DNA of 7,202 bases from Bacillota bacterium (GTDB taxonomy: Bacteria; Bacillota; UBA4882; UBA8346): NCBI GenBank assembly GCA_028282485.1, contig JANQHU010000284.1:1-7202 (forward strand), given 5' to 3'. The notes beneath the pieces are model-generated. The model saw only the letters and a program-made list of their open reading frames with translations. It ran no database searches and was not told the DNA's origin. The translations under genes were made by a program, and so were the position numbers. Positions 1-6,425 of the stretch are shown in pieces (position 1 is the stretch's first letter; every line of letters begins with the position of its first letter).

Positions 1-164
1 CGCTGGGCTGTAAACTGTAGCTGGCGCACTTGTCGGTAATCGACAATCCATAATAAAGTAAGGATAACGAGGAGCACCAAAAACCAGCCGGCCCATGGCG
101 GTAGAAGGATGATCGTTATTCCGCTTCCCAGAAAGATACTGATAAATAACCATGTGAAATTCAT
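1..164 (-). CDS. Probable DUF58-family membrane protein, N-terminal fragment (runs off left edge)
   Basis: Only the first 54 codons are in the window. The ATG at 164-162 directly follows the TAA of the MoxR gene (TAAATG), and an AAGGTG inside the end of the MoxR gene can serve as its ribosome binding site. The visible part has two hydrophobic helices at about residues 4-21 and 25-41, separated by a short PPWAGW turn, then a charged cytoplasmic start (VDYRQVRQLQ). DUF58 proteins begin with just such a helical hairpin, followed by a cytoplasmic region ending in a vWA-like domain, and they are the usual partner encoded directly after a MoxR ATPase. The call rests mainly on context and topology, because the diagnostic DUF58 core lies outside the window. 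Another two-helix membrane protein is possible. Confidence 0.65.
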   Translation of the reverse strand, partial: MNFTWLFISIFLGSGITIILLPPWAGWFLVLLVILTLLWIVDYRQVRQLQFTAQ

Positions 165-1112
165 TTAACGTGGCACCTTGATATTTATTAAAATATTGTT
201 AACGATAAAATCAGGATCTTTACCATTAACCTGGGCTTCCGGCTTTAGAAAGAGACGGTGGCGCAATAAAGGATAGGCCATCTCTTGGATATCATCAGGA
301 ATCAGATAGTCTCGACCATTCAGGGCAGCTCGAGCTTTGGCAGCCAGGAGCAGAGAGATCCCAGCCCGGGGACTGGCTCCCAATAAGAGAAGGGGATGTT
401 CCCTGGTAGCCTGAATTATTTGGAGAACATAGCGGATTAAGTCGTCACTAGCTTTGATGGCGGCTAGAGCCTGGCGCAGGTCTAAGACTGTTTCCGGAGA
501 CACTTGGGGAATTATTTTATTGAGACTGGCTTCGTTTACCATCTGGTCTTGATAACGCTGGTAAATGGCCAGTTCATCTTCTCCTTGGGGGTAAGTAATT
601 ATTAATTTAAATAAAAAACGATCCAGTTGCGCTTCTGGCAAAGGATAGGTTCCCTCATATTCTAAGGGGTTTTGGGTAGCAATAGTGGTGAATAAAGGTG
701 ATAAGGGCTTTACTACTCCATCGATACTAACCTGGCGTTCTTCCATGGCTTCTAGGAGGGCTGCTTGAGTCTTGGGGGGAGTACGATTAATCTCGTCCGC
801 CAGTAATAAGTCGGTAAATATCGGCCCGGGTTGAAAATGAAAGGTTTGGGTTTGGAAATTAAAGATACTGGTCCCCGTAATGTCTAAAGGCATTAAATCA
901 GGAGTAAACTGCACTCTTTTATAGGTTGCCTGAAAGGTTTTGGCTAAGGATTTAGCGATTAAGGTTTTGGCCACTCCCGGAGGTCCTTCTAATAAGAGAT
1001 GGCCTCCTACTAAAATCGCGATAAAGATATGTTCCAAGATTTTTTCTTGCCCGAGGACTACTTTGGTAATTTCGTTGTTTATAGCATGAAATGTTGATTG
1101 GATTTTTTCCAT
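165..1112 (-). CDS. MoxR-family AAA+ ATPase
   Basis: This is a complete 315-residue AAA+ ATPase of the MoxR type, close to the usual family length. Visible motifs are Walker A GPPGVAKT (43-50), Walker B LLLADE (102-107) followed by INRTPPKTQAALLEAMEE, sensor 1 TIATQNP (143-149), the arginine-finger region AQLDRF (161-166) and sensor 2 GASPRAG (245-251). The C-terminal lid helices follow, with RDYLIPDDI near 267-275. MoxR proteins are cytoplasmic chaperone-like ATPases thought to help mature or activate partner proteins, often ones with vWA domains; the substrate here is unknown. The ATG at 1112 has a strong AGAGGAG ribosome binding site 8 nt upstream, located inside the end of the DUF4350 gene, which it overlaps by 34 bp. 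The next gene, probably DUF58, starts at the base after its stop. The family call is secure; the biological role is not. Confidence 0.95.
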   Translation of the reverse strand: MEKIQSTFHAINNEITKVVLGQEKILEHIFIAILVGGHLLLEGPPGVAKTLIAKSLAKTFQATYKRVQFTPDLMPLDITGTSIFNFQTQTFHFQPGPIFTDLLLADEINRTPPKTQAALLEAMEERQVSIDGVVKPLSPLFTTIATQNPLEYEGTYPLPEAQLDRFLFKLIITYPQGEDELAIYQRYQDQMVNEASLNKIIPQVSPETVLDLRQALAAIKASDDLIRYVLQIIQATREHPLLLLGASPRAGISLLLAAKARAALNGRDYLIPDDIQEMAYPLLRHRLFLKPEAQVNGKDPDFIVNNILINIKVPR

Positions 1113-2266
1113 TTTGCTAACTCCTCTCGATAATTATCTAATTCTCGAACTAACTCTAAAAATTGTTTTTTAGAACCTTTTCGGTATTGGGGATGATTTA
1201 AAGTTTCTTGAAGCATAATTAAGCGTCGGTAGTCTTTTCCGGTTAATTGATTAAGACGCATAATGATTATTTCTAAGGGAGTATGTCTAGTTTGGTCGGT
1301 GATCTTAGTAATCATCTCCAGCAAGGCTTCCCACAGATTGGTTAAGACCAAATTTCGGGCATCCGCCGTTTGAAATAAATAAGCTAAAGAAAAAACGAAT
1401 TCATTGGCTACGGGACTTTGAGCATTGATTAAGGGGCGTTTGCGACCAAAGCGCCGGGTTGACTGCCACAGCAAAAGGCCCAGGCCAATGAGGAGAATAC
1501 CGGCCCCCAGAAAATATTGTTCATAATAATTTGCAGATTGCTGAACAGCTGGTCCCGCCGGATTATTTGAAGTTTGGTAGATCAGAAATTCCTGAGTAGG
1601 GAAGTACTTTTTTAATAACATTAAGAAAACCACTGAATTATCGGGATGTTGGTGAAGATGTTTGTTGGTCAGCCCACTGAGATTATTAAAACCAATTAAG
1701 ATTCCCGCACCGTAGTTGTGAACATAAATAAAATAGCCTTGCTTAGTGCCGTAAAAACCCTGAGTAGGGTTAGGAGCCAGAAAAAAACTATTAGTAGCGG
1801 CAGTCTCATTATTCAAATGATAAACTAGTTCTTGAAAGGGAAAGACCTTGGAAGTATAAGCATATTTAGTTAAATGAACACTATGAAGAAAGGATTTCTC
1901 TTTATTTTGGTCATTTGGGGGAGCGGGAATTTCCAGATTGGGATAGTTTAAAGCAACTTCTAATACGGTGCCCCCTTTTTGAACCCATTCTAAAAGCTGT
2001 TGCTGATCTTCGGGAGATAAAAGAGTAGTCGAAAGTAAGACTAAGGGTTTTTGCAGATCAGGGGGGAAAGAAGTAGTGGTCTGGTAAGACCAACCAGTTT
2101 CTTGAAGTAAAAGATGTAATGCTTTTAAACCGAAAGGATGATCACTATTAGGGTCATACAAACTTAAGGCCTTTTCATTTTGATAAGCCCAACTCCAGAA
2201 GATAATTATTAAACTGCAGATAGTTAGTAATATTATTTTGGTAAAAAGTTGTTTAGCAGGTTTCAT
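1079..2266 (-). CDS. DUF4350-domain membrane protein
   Basis: This 395-residue protein has an N-terminal membrane helix (about 10-27) and a second helix at about 250-267. The segment between them, about 220 residues, is predicted to be extracytoplasmic. That segment starts with NSDHPFGLKALHLLL (40-54), continues with PLVLLSTTLLSPEDQQQLLEWVQKGG (74-99, described by position) and resembles the DUF4350 fold, a Rossmann-like or glutamine-amidotransferase-like domain. After helix 2 comes RRFGRKRP (271-278), a basic stretch typical of these proteins, then a helical cytoplasmic tail rich in charged residues. The start is the ATG of an ATGA overlap with the DUF4129 gene; a GGAG lies 14 nt upstream, farther than ideal, which suggests translational reinitiation. 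The 3' end overlaps the MoxR gene by 34 bp. DUF4350 genes commonly sit in MoxR/DUF58/DUF4129 operons. No enzymatic activity is established, and I see no catalytic motif. Confidence 0.8.
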   Translation of the reverse strand: MKPAKQLFTKIILLTICSLIIIFWSWAYQNEKALSLYDPNSDHPFGLKALHLLLQETGWSYQTTTSFPPDLQKPLVLLSTTLLSPEDQQQLLEWVQKGGTVLEVALNYPNLEIPAPPNDQNKEKSFLHSVHLTKYAYTSKVFPFQELVYHLNNETAATNSFFLAPNPTQGFYGTKQGYFIYVHNYGAGILIGFNNLSGLTNKHLHQHPDNSVVFLMLLKKYFPTQEFLIYQTSNNPAGPAVQQSANYYEQYFLGAGILLIGLGLLLWQSTRRFGRKRPLINAQSPVANEFVFSLAYLFQTADARNLVLTNLWEALLEMITKITDQTRHTPLEIIIMRLNQLTGKDYRRLIMLQETLNHPQYRKGSKKQFLELVRELDNYREELAKWKKSNQHFML

Positions 2267-2982
2267 TTATTTTTTAAAAACTCCGTAATCTGGTGCAGGG
2301 ACTCTTTAGCTAACCAATATTCTTCGGTGAGACAACTTCGGCCCCCATACCATTTTTCTTGGAAAATTTGTAGTAAGTGTTCAAAAGCCCTTAGCACCGG
2401 GTCGTTGGGGGGGAATTTTTTGGCTAAGATCCTTAAATTATCCCGATCGGTAATTTGAAAACCATTTGGTAATAGTTTTTTTTGTTGCAACTTTTCTAAA
2501 CTAACTAGATAAAGAAAACGAATTGCCTGGCGCAGCCCCCCCGAAGCCGCAAAATGCTCTGCTTTTTCCAAATAATTTACGCTCTTTATTAAGGGAGAGT
2601 GGGATTTAGGTGATTTTTTTTCTAAAAAAGTATTCTTTTGTAAAATATTTTTTAGGGAATAACCAATAAAGATTAGTCCAATCAGTAAAGCAAGGTAGCC
2701 TAACCAGGTAACCCAGGCGGGAATTTTCATCTTTATTTGGGTCTTGGGTGCCCAGAGATTCTTAAAAAAATTTTGAAGCCATTCCGGTAAAGCTTTTAAC
2801 CAGGGCAATTGGCCCCGATAATTAAACTCGTTTTTTTTGAGAATAGCCTTTATTTTTTGACGGTAAACAGTGATTTCCGAAGATTTTTTGACCGTTGGCA
2901 CCGCCGTAGCCAAGACTAACTGGTTTCCGACAATATTTAAAACTACGATCTGTATTAAAAAAAATAATAACAATTTTTTCAA
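2263..2982 (-). CDS. DUF4129-domain membrane protein (TTG start)
   Basis: This 239-residue protein opens with a hydrophobic N-terminus (residues 3-25, with a basic MKK start) that looks like a signal peptide or anchor. A roughly 60-residue extracytoplasmic stretch follows, then a membrane helix (about 90-108) and a cytoplasmic C-terminal domain. That domain carries the DUF4129 pattern: GGLRQAIRFLYLVSLEKLQQ (148-167), ITDRDNLRIL (177-186) and FEHLLQIFQEKWYGG (200-214). The start codon is TTG at 2982-2980, which overlaps the TGA of the preceding membrane gene as TTGA and has a GGGAG ribosome binding site 7 nt upstream. The gene ends in an ATGA overlap with the DUF4350 gene. DUF4129 is often fused to a transglutaminase-like protein in MoxR operons; here it stands alone. 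Three runs of eight A on the sense strand fall in lysine codons. Function is unknown beyond being an envelope partner of the MoxR module. Confidence 0.8.
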   Translation of the reverse strand: MKKLLLFFLIQIVVLNIVGNQLVLATAVPTVKKSSEITVYRQKIKAILKKNEFNYRGQLPWLKALPEWLQNFFKNLWAPKTQIKMKIPAWVTWLGYLALLIGLIFIGYSLKNILQKNTFLEKKSPKSHSPLIKSVNYLEKAEHFAASGGLRQAIRFLYLVSLEKLQQKKLLPNGFQITDRDNLRILAKKFPPNDPVLRAFEHLLQIFQEKWYGGRSCLTEEYWLAKESLHQITEFLKNK

Positions 2983-4049
2983 ACTTCTACTCCCGGGCTG
3001 TGGTTAGAGTCGTTGCCTATATTAGTATCAGAATTTAGTAAAGGAGCTTCATTTTTTTCTTCGGTTTCTTCATTTTCAGAAATTTGCATTTTGAGATCAT
3101 AGCCTTCTTTCCGAACCTTTAAATCATAATAAAGGGAAGTTAAGGGGCCAAAATAATAGGAAATAACAATACTAGTCAGTATGAGACCACAGACGAGCAG
3201 AATGAGAGCAATTGTACCAAATAGCAGAATACCGCCTATAGTATTAATGGTTATGAGCTTAGCCAATGATACTGGAATTACAATCACTAGAATTATCAAG
3301 CCCACGGCAATATAGTAAAAAATAGTTCCTAACAGATAGGTTAAAAGAATAATTCCGAAAGCGCGCCAGCGATGTTTGGCTAACATTTTAAAAGCTCGGG
3401 TAATTGATTTGGCAAAGTCGAAATCTTCCAGAGTGAGAACTACGGGCGCTAAACAAATTAAAAAAGATATAATCATTTGAATAATCGAACTCAGATAAAA
3501 ACCTAAATTCATGATTAAGGAGAGATTATTATTAGCAGCAGGTTCACTTATTACTAACCCAAAATTAAAGAGACTCGGAAATATAGATAAGATAGTTCCC
3601 ACCACAAAATAAAAAAGAAAGAAACGGAGTTGCTTACCTTTCAAACCCGCCAAAATTTCTGTACGGGTAGTAATTTTTTGATTATGGAGCCCCCAGTGAA
3701 AAAGTTTAATATTTCCGTACACAAATTTAATGGTTCCCTTAATCAAGAAAATCACAAAAATAATTCCGGCAATAATCACCAGAATTAGAGCAGCGATCCC
3801 GGAGATCATTAATAAACCATTATTAAAAATTATTTCCCATACTTTCGAGTCATTGATGGTCAGTCCGGTTAAGATATGTACCAACCAGATAAAAAGTCCT
3901 GTAATTAAAGCCATAGCTAAAAAAGCAAGCAAAGCCGGTAAGAAAGCAAAAAAATTAACCCACTGAAAATGCCAAAAATTATCCCGGAGAATGAAAAAAG
4001 TATTATCGAGAATATCTCCCGGTCCCATTTTTTTGATACGATGCTTCAT
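2979..4049 (-). CDS. Polytopic membrane protein, GPDPase-membrane-domain-like, first gene of MoxR operon
   Basis: This membrane protein has 356 residues from the chosen start. It opens with a cytoplasmic MGPGDILDNTFFILRDNFW motif (8-26), typical of proteins resembling the membrane domain of glycerophosphodiester phosphodiesterase. About six helices follow, at roughly 31-58, 79-103, 142-165, 183-206, 231-262 (possibly two) and 268-300. The conserved-looking tail LYYDLKVRKEGYDL (306-319) precedes an acidic, probably disordered C-terminus. No phosphodiesterase catalytic domain is present. I chose the ATG at 4049 over an in-frame GTG five codons upstream (4064), because a GTGAGG ribosome binding site lies 9 nt before the ATG and includes that GTG, whereas nothing suitable precedes the GTG. 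It is the first gene after the promoter at 4105-4134 and overlaps the DUF4129 start. Genes of this type recur at the head of clostridial MoxR-DUF58 clusters. The role may be membrane scaffolding or transport, but this is not shown by the sequence. Confidence 0.72.
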   Translation of the reverse strand: MKHRIKKMGPGDILDNTFFILRDNFWHFQWVNFFAFLPALLAFLAMALITGLFIWLVHILTGLTINDSKVWEIIFNNGLLMISGIAALILVIIAGIIFVIFLIKGTIKFVYGNIKLFHWGLHNQKITTRTEILAGLKGKQLRFFLFYFVVGTILSIFPSLFNFGLVISEPAANNNLSLIMNLGFYLSSIIQMIISFLICLAPVVLTLEDFDFAKSITRAFKMLAKHRWRAFGIILLTYLLGTIFYYIAVGLIILVIVIPVSLAKLITINTIGGILLFGTIALILLVCGLILTSIVISYYFGPLTSLYYDLKVRKEGYDLKMQISENEETEEKNEAPLLNSDTNIGNDSNHSPGVEV

Positions 4050-4058
4050 GAACCAAAA

Positions 4059-4064
4059 CCTCAC
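4059..4064 (-). promoter_or_regulatory. Ribosome binding site that decides the start of the operon's first gene
   Basis: On the minus strand this reads GTGAGG, followed by 9 nt and the ATG at 4049-4047. Its first three bases are the upstream in-frame GTG that would give a five-residue longer protein. Because the Shine-Dalgarno element covers that GTG, the ATG is the better start. Confidence 0.65.
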
Positions 4065-4078
4065 TAACCATATTAATT

Positions 4079-4125
4079 AAAAATAGTTTCCACCATATGA
4101 TAATATTATAGCAGAAACTATTTTT
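4079..4125 (-). terminator. Perfect 12-bp inverted repeat: probable fabG terminator and/or operator
   Basis: AAAAATAGTTTC (4079-4090) and GAAACTATTTTT (4114-4125) are exact reverse complements separated by 23 nt. In RNA made from the fabG side (minus strand) they form a 12-bp stem ending in five U then AAUUAA, about 40 nt after the fabG stop, so it may be a rho-independent terminator. The stem has few G-C pairs and the loop is long, so it would be a weak one. The loop holds the extended -10 of the next operon's promoter, so the repeat could equally be a protein-binding operator. Confidence 0.5.
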
Positions 4126-4134
4126 GAATGCGAA
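4105..4134 (-). promoter_or_regulatory. Extended -10 promoter for the MoxR operon
   Basis: On the minus strand there is a perfect TATAAT (4110-4105) preceded by TGC, giving the extended -10 TGCTATAAT. A weak -35, TTCGCA (4134-4129), lies 18 nt upstream and matches 4 of 6 consensus bases. Transcription would begin near 4098, leaving a leader of about 50 nt before the ATG at 4049. The consensus -10 with TGn can compensate for the poor -35. This is the only good sigma-A-like promoter I see before the five-gene operon. Confidence 0.65.
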
Positions 4135-4165
4135 TCTTTTTTTAAGTATTACTAATTCTCAAAGA

Positions 4166-4918
4166 CTACATTATCATGCCGCCATCCACATTTAAGACCT
4201 GGCCAGTTATATAACGGGCTTGCTGAGAAGCTAAGAAGAGCACAGCATTAGCTACATCTTCCGGCTGGCCAAAACTTTTAAGAGGGATCATCTTTAACAT
4301 TTTTTCAGTAACATCCTCTGGTAAGACATGAGTCATCTCTGTATTAATATAACCCGGGGCAATGGCATTAACAGTAATGCCCCGTTCGGCTAATTCTTTG
4401 GCGGTAGTCTTGGTTAAACCGATTAATCCAGCTTTGGAAGCAGCATAGTTAGCCTGGCCGATATTTCCCATAATTCCGACCACACTAGCGATATTGATAA
4501 TGCGGCCGGAGTTTTGTTTGAGCATTTGTTTTGAAACCAGTTTACTGCAGAGGAAAGAGCCGGTGAGGTTAATTTTTAGGACTAGATCCCAAGCCTCTTG
4601 CTTCATCATCATCAAACGGGCATCCTTGGTAATCCCGGCATTATTGACTAAAATATCGATTCTGCCAAAAGTATTAATTACCGTTTTAATTACTTCTTTA
4701 GTAGAAGTCTCACAGGAGACATCATGTTTTAAAGCCAGGGTCTCTATCCCATAAGTGGTGGCGATCTCCGTTGCTGTTTGGGCTGCCAGTTCTTCATTAA
4801 TATCAGTAATTATTACTTTTACTTTTTCACTAGCTAACTTTTCGGCAATAGCCTTGCCAAGTCCCCGGGCACTCCCGGTGACTACTGCAATATTATCAGT
4901 TAATCCTAAATCAATCAT
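4166..4918 (-). CDS. fabG: 3-oxoacyl-[acyl-carrier-protein] reductase (FabG-type SDR)
   Basis: This complete 250-residue classical short-chain dehydrogenase is close to the 244-250 residues usual for FabG. It has the cofactor-binding TGSARGLG (14-21), NNAG (92-95), and the catalytic tetrad N117 (KINLTG), S145 (NIASVVG), Y158 and K162 (YAASK). It also has APGYINTEM (187-195) and the C-terminal TGQVLNVDGG (238-247). SVVGIMGNIGQANYAASKAG matches FabG closely. FabG reduces 3-oxoacyl-ACP in the elongation cycle of fatty acid synthesis in the cytoplasm. D39 at the end of the second beta strand (IITDINEE) is a feature usually linked to NAD(H) rather than NADP(H) preference. The gene is not beside other fab genes, so a related acetoacetyl-CoA reductase or other NAD-linked 3-hydroxyacyl dehydrogenase is possible. 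The ATG has AAAGGGG 9 nt upstream (4934-4928). Confidence 0.88.
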   Translation of the reverse strand: MIDLGLTDNIAVVTGSARGLGKAIAEKLASEKVKVIITDINEELAAQTATEIATTYGIETLALKHDVSCETSTKEVIKTVINTFGRIDILVNNAGITKDARLMMMKQEAWDLVLKINLTGSFLCSKLVSKQMLKQNSGRIINIASVVGIMGNIGQANYAASKAGLIGLTKTTAKELAERGITVNAIAPGYINTEMTHVLPEDVTEKMLKMIPLKSFGQPEDVANAVLFLASQQARYITGQVLNVDGGMIM

Positions 4919-4966
4919 TCAAAGAAGCCCCTTTCAAAAATAAATATTTACAATCATCTAGCATAT

Positions 4967-4995
4967 AAAATATACTAAAAAGAGGTTTTTGTAAA
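4967..4995 (-). promoter_or_regulatory. Candidate promoter for fabG
   Basis: On the minus strand, TTTACA (4995-4990, 5 of 6 to the -35 consensus) is followed after 17 nt by TATTTT (4972-4967, 4 of 6). An overlapping TATATT (4974-4969) would give a 15-nt spacer. It lies about 50 nt before the fabG ATG. The surroundings are very AT-rich, so chance matches are likely and the exact -10 is uncertain. Confidence 0.4.
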
Positions 4996-5199
4996 TATCC
5001 AAATTTAAAAAATTTCTTTTCTTTATTGTTTATTACTTAGCTGCGAAAGAGTTCTGTAGAAAAAAGCCCCATTTTTTAAAAATAAGTAGTAATTATATGC
5101 CAAAATTAATTATTTTTAATTGAAATTATTGCTTTTATTACTGGTTTTTAACTAAAAAAGTTATTAAAAATATTTTTTCCAATAATAATTTTATTTTAC

Positions 5200-5228
5200 T
5201 AGTCAAAATTAAAAGATAGTGATATAAT
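5200..5228 (+). promoter_or_regulatory. Promoter of the PilZ gene (extended -10)
   Basis: A perfect TATAAT (5223-5228) is preceded by TGA, forming the extended -10 TGATATAAT. A 4-of-6 match to the -35, TAGTCA, lies at 5200-5205 with the ideal 17-nt spacer. The start of transcription would be near 5235, giving a leader of about 65 nt. It resembles a housekeeping sigma-A promoter; no motility-type sigma-28 (SigD) sequence was seen. Confidence 0.6.
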
Positions 5229-5299
5229 TAAATTAAGATAATAATATTTATAGTTTAGTATTGTAATATACGCCAGACTATTTTATAAGGAGCCTGACA

Positions 5300-5980
5300 A
5301 TGGAAACAATTCAAGATGTCTCTGTAGAAGAAGTCTTTAATACTAATTCTCATATTTTAATTGCTTTTATTAATTGTGAGGGTCAAACAGTAAGCTATAA
5401 AACGGTGATCAAATCTTTAGAAGAATTCACCATAAAAGTCCAGACTGAAAGTCCATTGTCAACCAAAGATATCGCATCCGGTATGGAAGTTACTTTGATT
5501 AATTTAGCTAACAACGGTAATACCAAGTATTTAAGTGTGGTCAGAGTTTTAGAATTAGAGGAAAAAGCTAATCTACTTATTTTAAAAAGGCCTTTTGGAG
5601 TTAAACTAGGGTTTCAAAGGCGTTATTTTCGTGTGGATACTTTACTGCCTATGTCTTACACTTGTCACGATCAGACTTATCCGGGCACGATTACTAATTT
5701 ATCCGAAGGTGGTTTTTGGGCGGTTATTAGGAATAATTCAGATATCGAGCAGGGTTCGAAAATTACTTGTGAAATTGATTTGTCAGATTCCGATGATAGT
5801 CTTTTTAAAGCAGAGGGAAAGGTTGCCCGTATCCAAACTCTGATTGAGGATGATGATATTGGAATCGGAGTGGGATTTAACGAATTAACCGCCACTAACC
5901 GAGAAAATCTAATCAAATATATTTTTAATCGGCAACGTGAATTACTCCATATTCATAAAGATCGTAATAAGAAAAAGTAA
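5300..5980 (+). CDS. PilZ-domain cyclic-di-GMP receptor (YpfB/YcgR-like)
   Basis: This 226-residue soluble protein has two parts. The N-terminal beta-rich region (about 12-100) resembles the YcgR/YpfB N-terminal domain. The C-terminal PilZ domain (about 105-212) carries both c-di-GMP-binding motifs intact: RxxxR as R107-RYF-R111 and NxSxxG as N133-L-S135-EG-G138. A basic tail, DRNKKK, ends the protein. Proteins of this build and length, such as YpfB in Bacillus (217 residues) and YcgR in E. coli, slow flagella when c-di-GMP is high. With no motility genes in view, the output here could instead be adhesion, exopolysaccharide or another process. The start is secure: AAGGAG (5287-5292) lies 7 nt before the ATG. 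It is monocistronic, with its own promoter upstream and a strong terminator 15 nt after the stop. Confidence 0.88.
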   Translation: METIQDVSVEEVFNTNSHILIAFINCEGQTVSYKTVIKSLEEFTIKVQTESPLSTKDIASGMEVTLINLANNGNTKYLSVVRVLELEEKANLLILKRPFGVKLGFQRRYFRVDTLLPMSYTCHDQTYPGTITNLSEGGFWAVIRNNSDIEQGSKITCEIDLSDSDDSLFKAEGKVARIQTLIEDDDIGIGVGFNELTATNRENLIKYIFNRQRELLHIHKDRNKKK

Positions 5981-5995
5981 TTATTTTGAGAACAT

Positions 5996-6035
5996 AAAAA
6001 ATCTTCCGTTACAATTAACCAACGGAAGATTTTTT
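5996..6035. terminator. Bidirectional rho-independent terminator
   Basis: AAAAAATCTTCCGTT (5996-6010) pairs perfectly with AACGGAAGATTTTTT (6021-6035) around a 10-nt loop. The core is the 9-bp TCTTCCGTT stem flanked by six A on one side and six T on the other, so each strand ends in a U-tract. It sits between two convergent units, 15 nt after the PilZ stop and 6 nt after the YccF stop, and can end both. Confidence 0.93.
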
Positions 6036-6041
6036 GTTGTA

Positions 6042-6422
6042 TTAATATCTGAGTTTTAAGGTTAAGATTAAAGGGATATGATTTAACATGATTAACCCTA
6101 GGGGCATCCCGAGAATAGTTAGACAGAAAAATAAAGCAATTCCCACCCAAAAACCAGTGAGATGCCATCCGAAGAAAATAAAGTAAAGGGCACGAATTAT
6201 GAAAGGAAGTTCTTTTTGACGAATAGTCACCGTTTCCCTCTGCAAACGAACTTCTTGATCGTTGATCGGTTTGAGAGTTAAGATACGGGGTAAGCGATTA
6301 AAAATAAGTAGCCCGATGGGCAGGCCAATAATTGAGAGACAAAGGAGATAGGCCACTCCACTAGAAACGATGCCCAACCACCAACCAATTAGCAGAAAAT
6401 AAATAATTCTAATTAATAACAC
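6042..6422 (-). CDS. YccF-family small membrane protein, two-repeat
   Basis: This 126-residue protein is made of two similar halves, residues 3-51 and 75-123. Each starts with an I(I)R-x-x-YF helix and GWxL, followed by a second helix with C-L-S/T-I-I/L-G-L/M-P-I/L-G-L, and ends in N-x-x-P-x-ILTLK. The IIGxPxG-type core with flanking helices is the YccF (PF03733) inner-membrane domain, which commonly occurs in two copies. A charged linker (52-72) joins the halves, giving about four membrane segments. Its function is unknown. The start is GTG at 6422-6420, 3 nt after the citrate synthase stop, with AAAGGA 11 nt upstream (6439-6434) inside the synthase gene. It is therefore probably co-transcribed and translationally coupled with that enzyme. 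No in-frame ATG is available near the N-terminus. Confidence 0.77.
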   Translation of the reverse strand: MLLIRIIYFLLIGWWLGIVSSGVAYLLCLSIIGLPIGLLIFNRLPRILTLKPINDQEVRLQRETVTIRQKELPFIIRALYFIFFGWHLTGFWVGIALFFCLTILGMPLGLIMLNHIPLILTLKLRY

Positions 6423-6425
6423 TGC

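Larger units (their letters stand above)
4919..5299. other. 381-bp AT-rich divergent intergenic region
   Basis: This gap separates the divergent fabG and PilZ genes. It is much richer in A and T than the flanking genes and has no credible ORF on either strand. It contains the fabG ribosome binding site and candidate promoter at the left end and the PilZ-gene promoter and ribosome binding site at the right end. Between about 5000 and 5195 I see only AT-rich, low-complexity sequence with a short GCCCC island near 5066-5070. No tRNA, riboswitch or convincing hairpin was found. Confidence 0.6.

Noticed and set aside
2249..2458. Plus-strand ORF opposite the DUF4129 gene
   Set aside because: It lies wholly over a well-supported gene, has no family signature and no sensible ribosome binding site. 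The other ORFs antisense to or out of frame with the main genes (3730-3966, 4494-4754, 4755-4943, 5631-5843, 5677-5916, 5953-6168, 6546-6761, 6767-6973) were rejected for the same reason.
4050..4064. Upstream GTG (4064) as start of the operon's first membrane protein
   Set aside because: No ribosome binding site precedes it, and the GTG itself is part of the GTGAGG that serves the ATG at 4049.
5104..5120. AATTAA/TTAATT short inverted repeat in the intergenic spacer
   Set aside because: It is made only of A and T in a very AT-rich stretch, where such repeats are expected by chance.
5000..5230. Possible replication origin, because of AT-richness
   Set aside because: No DnaA-box cluster (TTATNCACA) was found and no dnaA, gidA or similar neighbour is present.
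5235..5299. Possible c-di-GMP riboswitch ahead of the PilZ gene
   Set aside because: The leader is only about 65 nt and lacks the conserved GEMM-type core sequences and stems.
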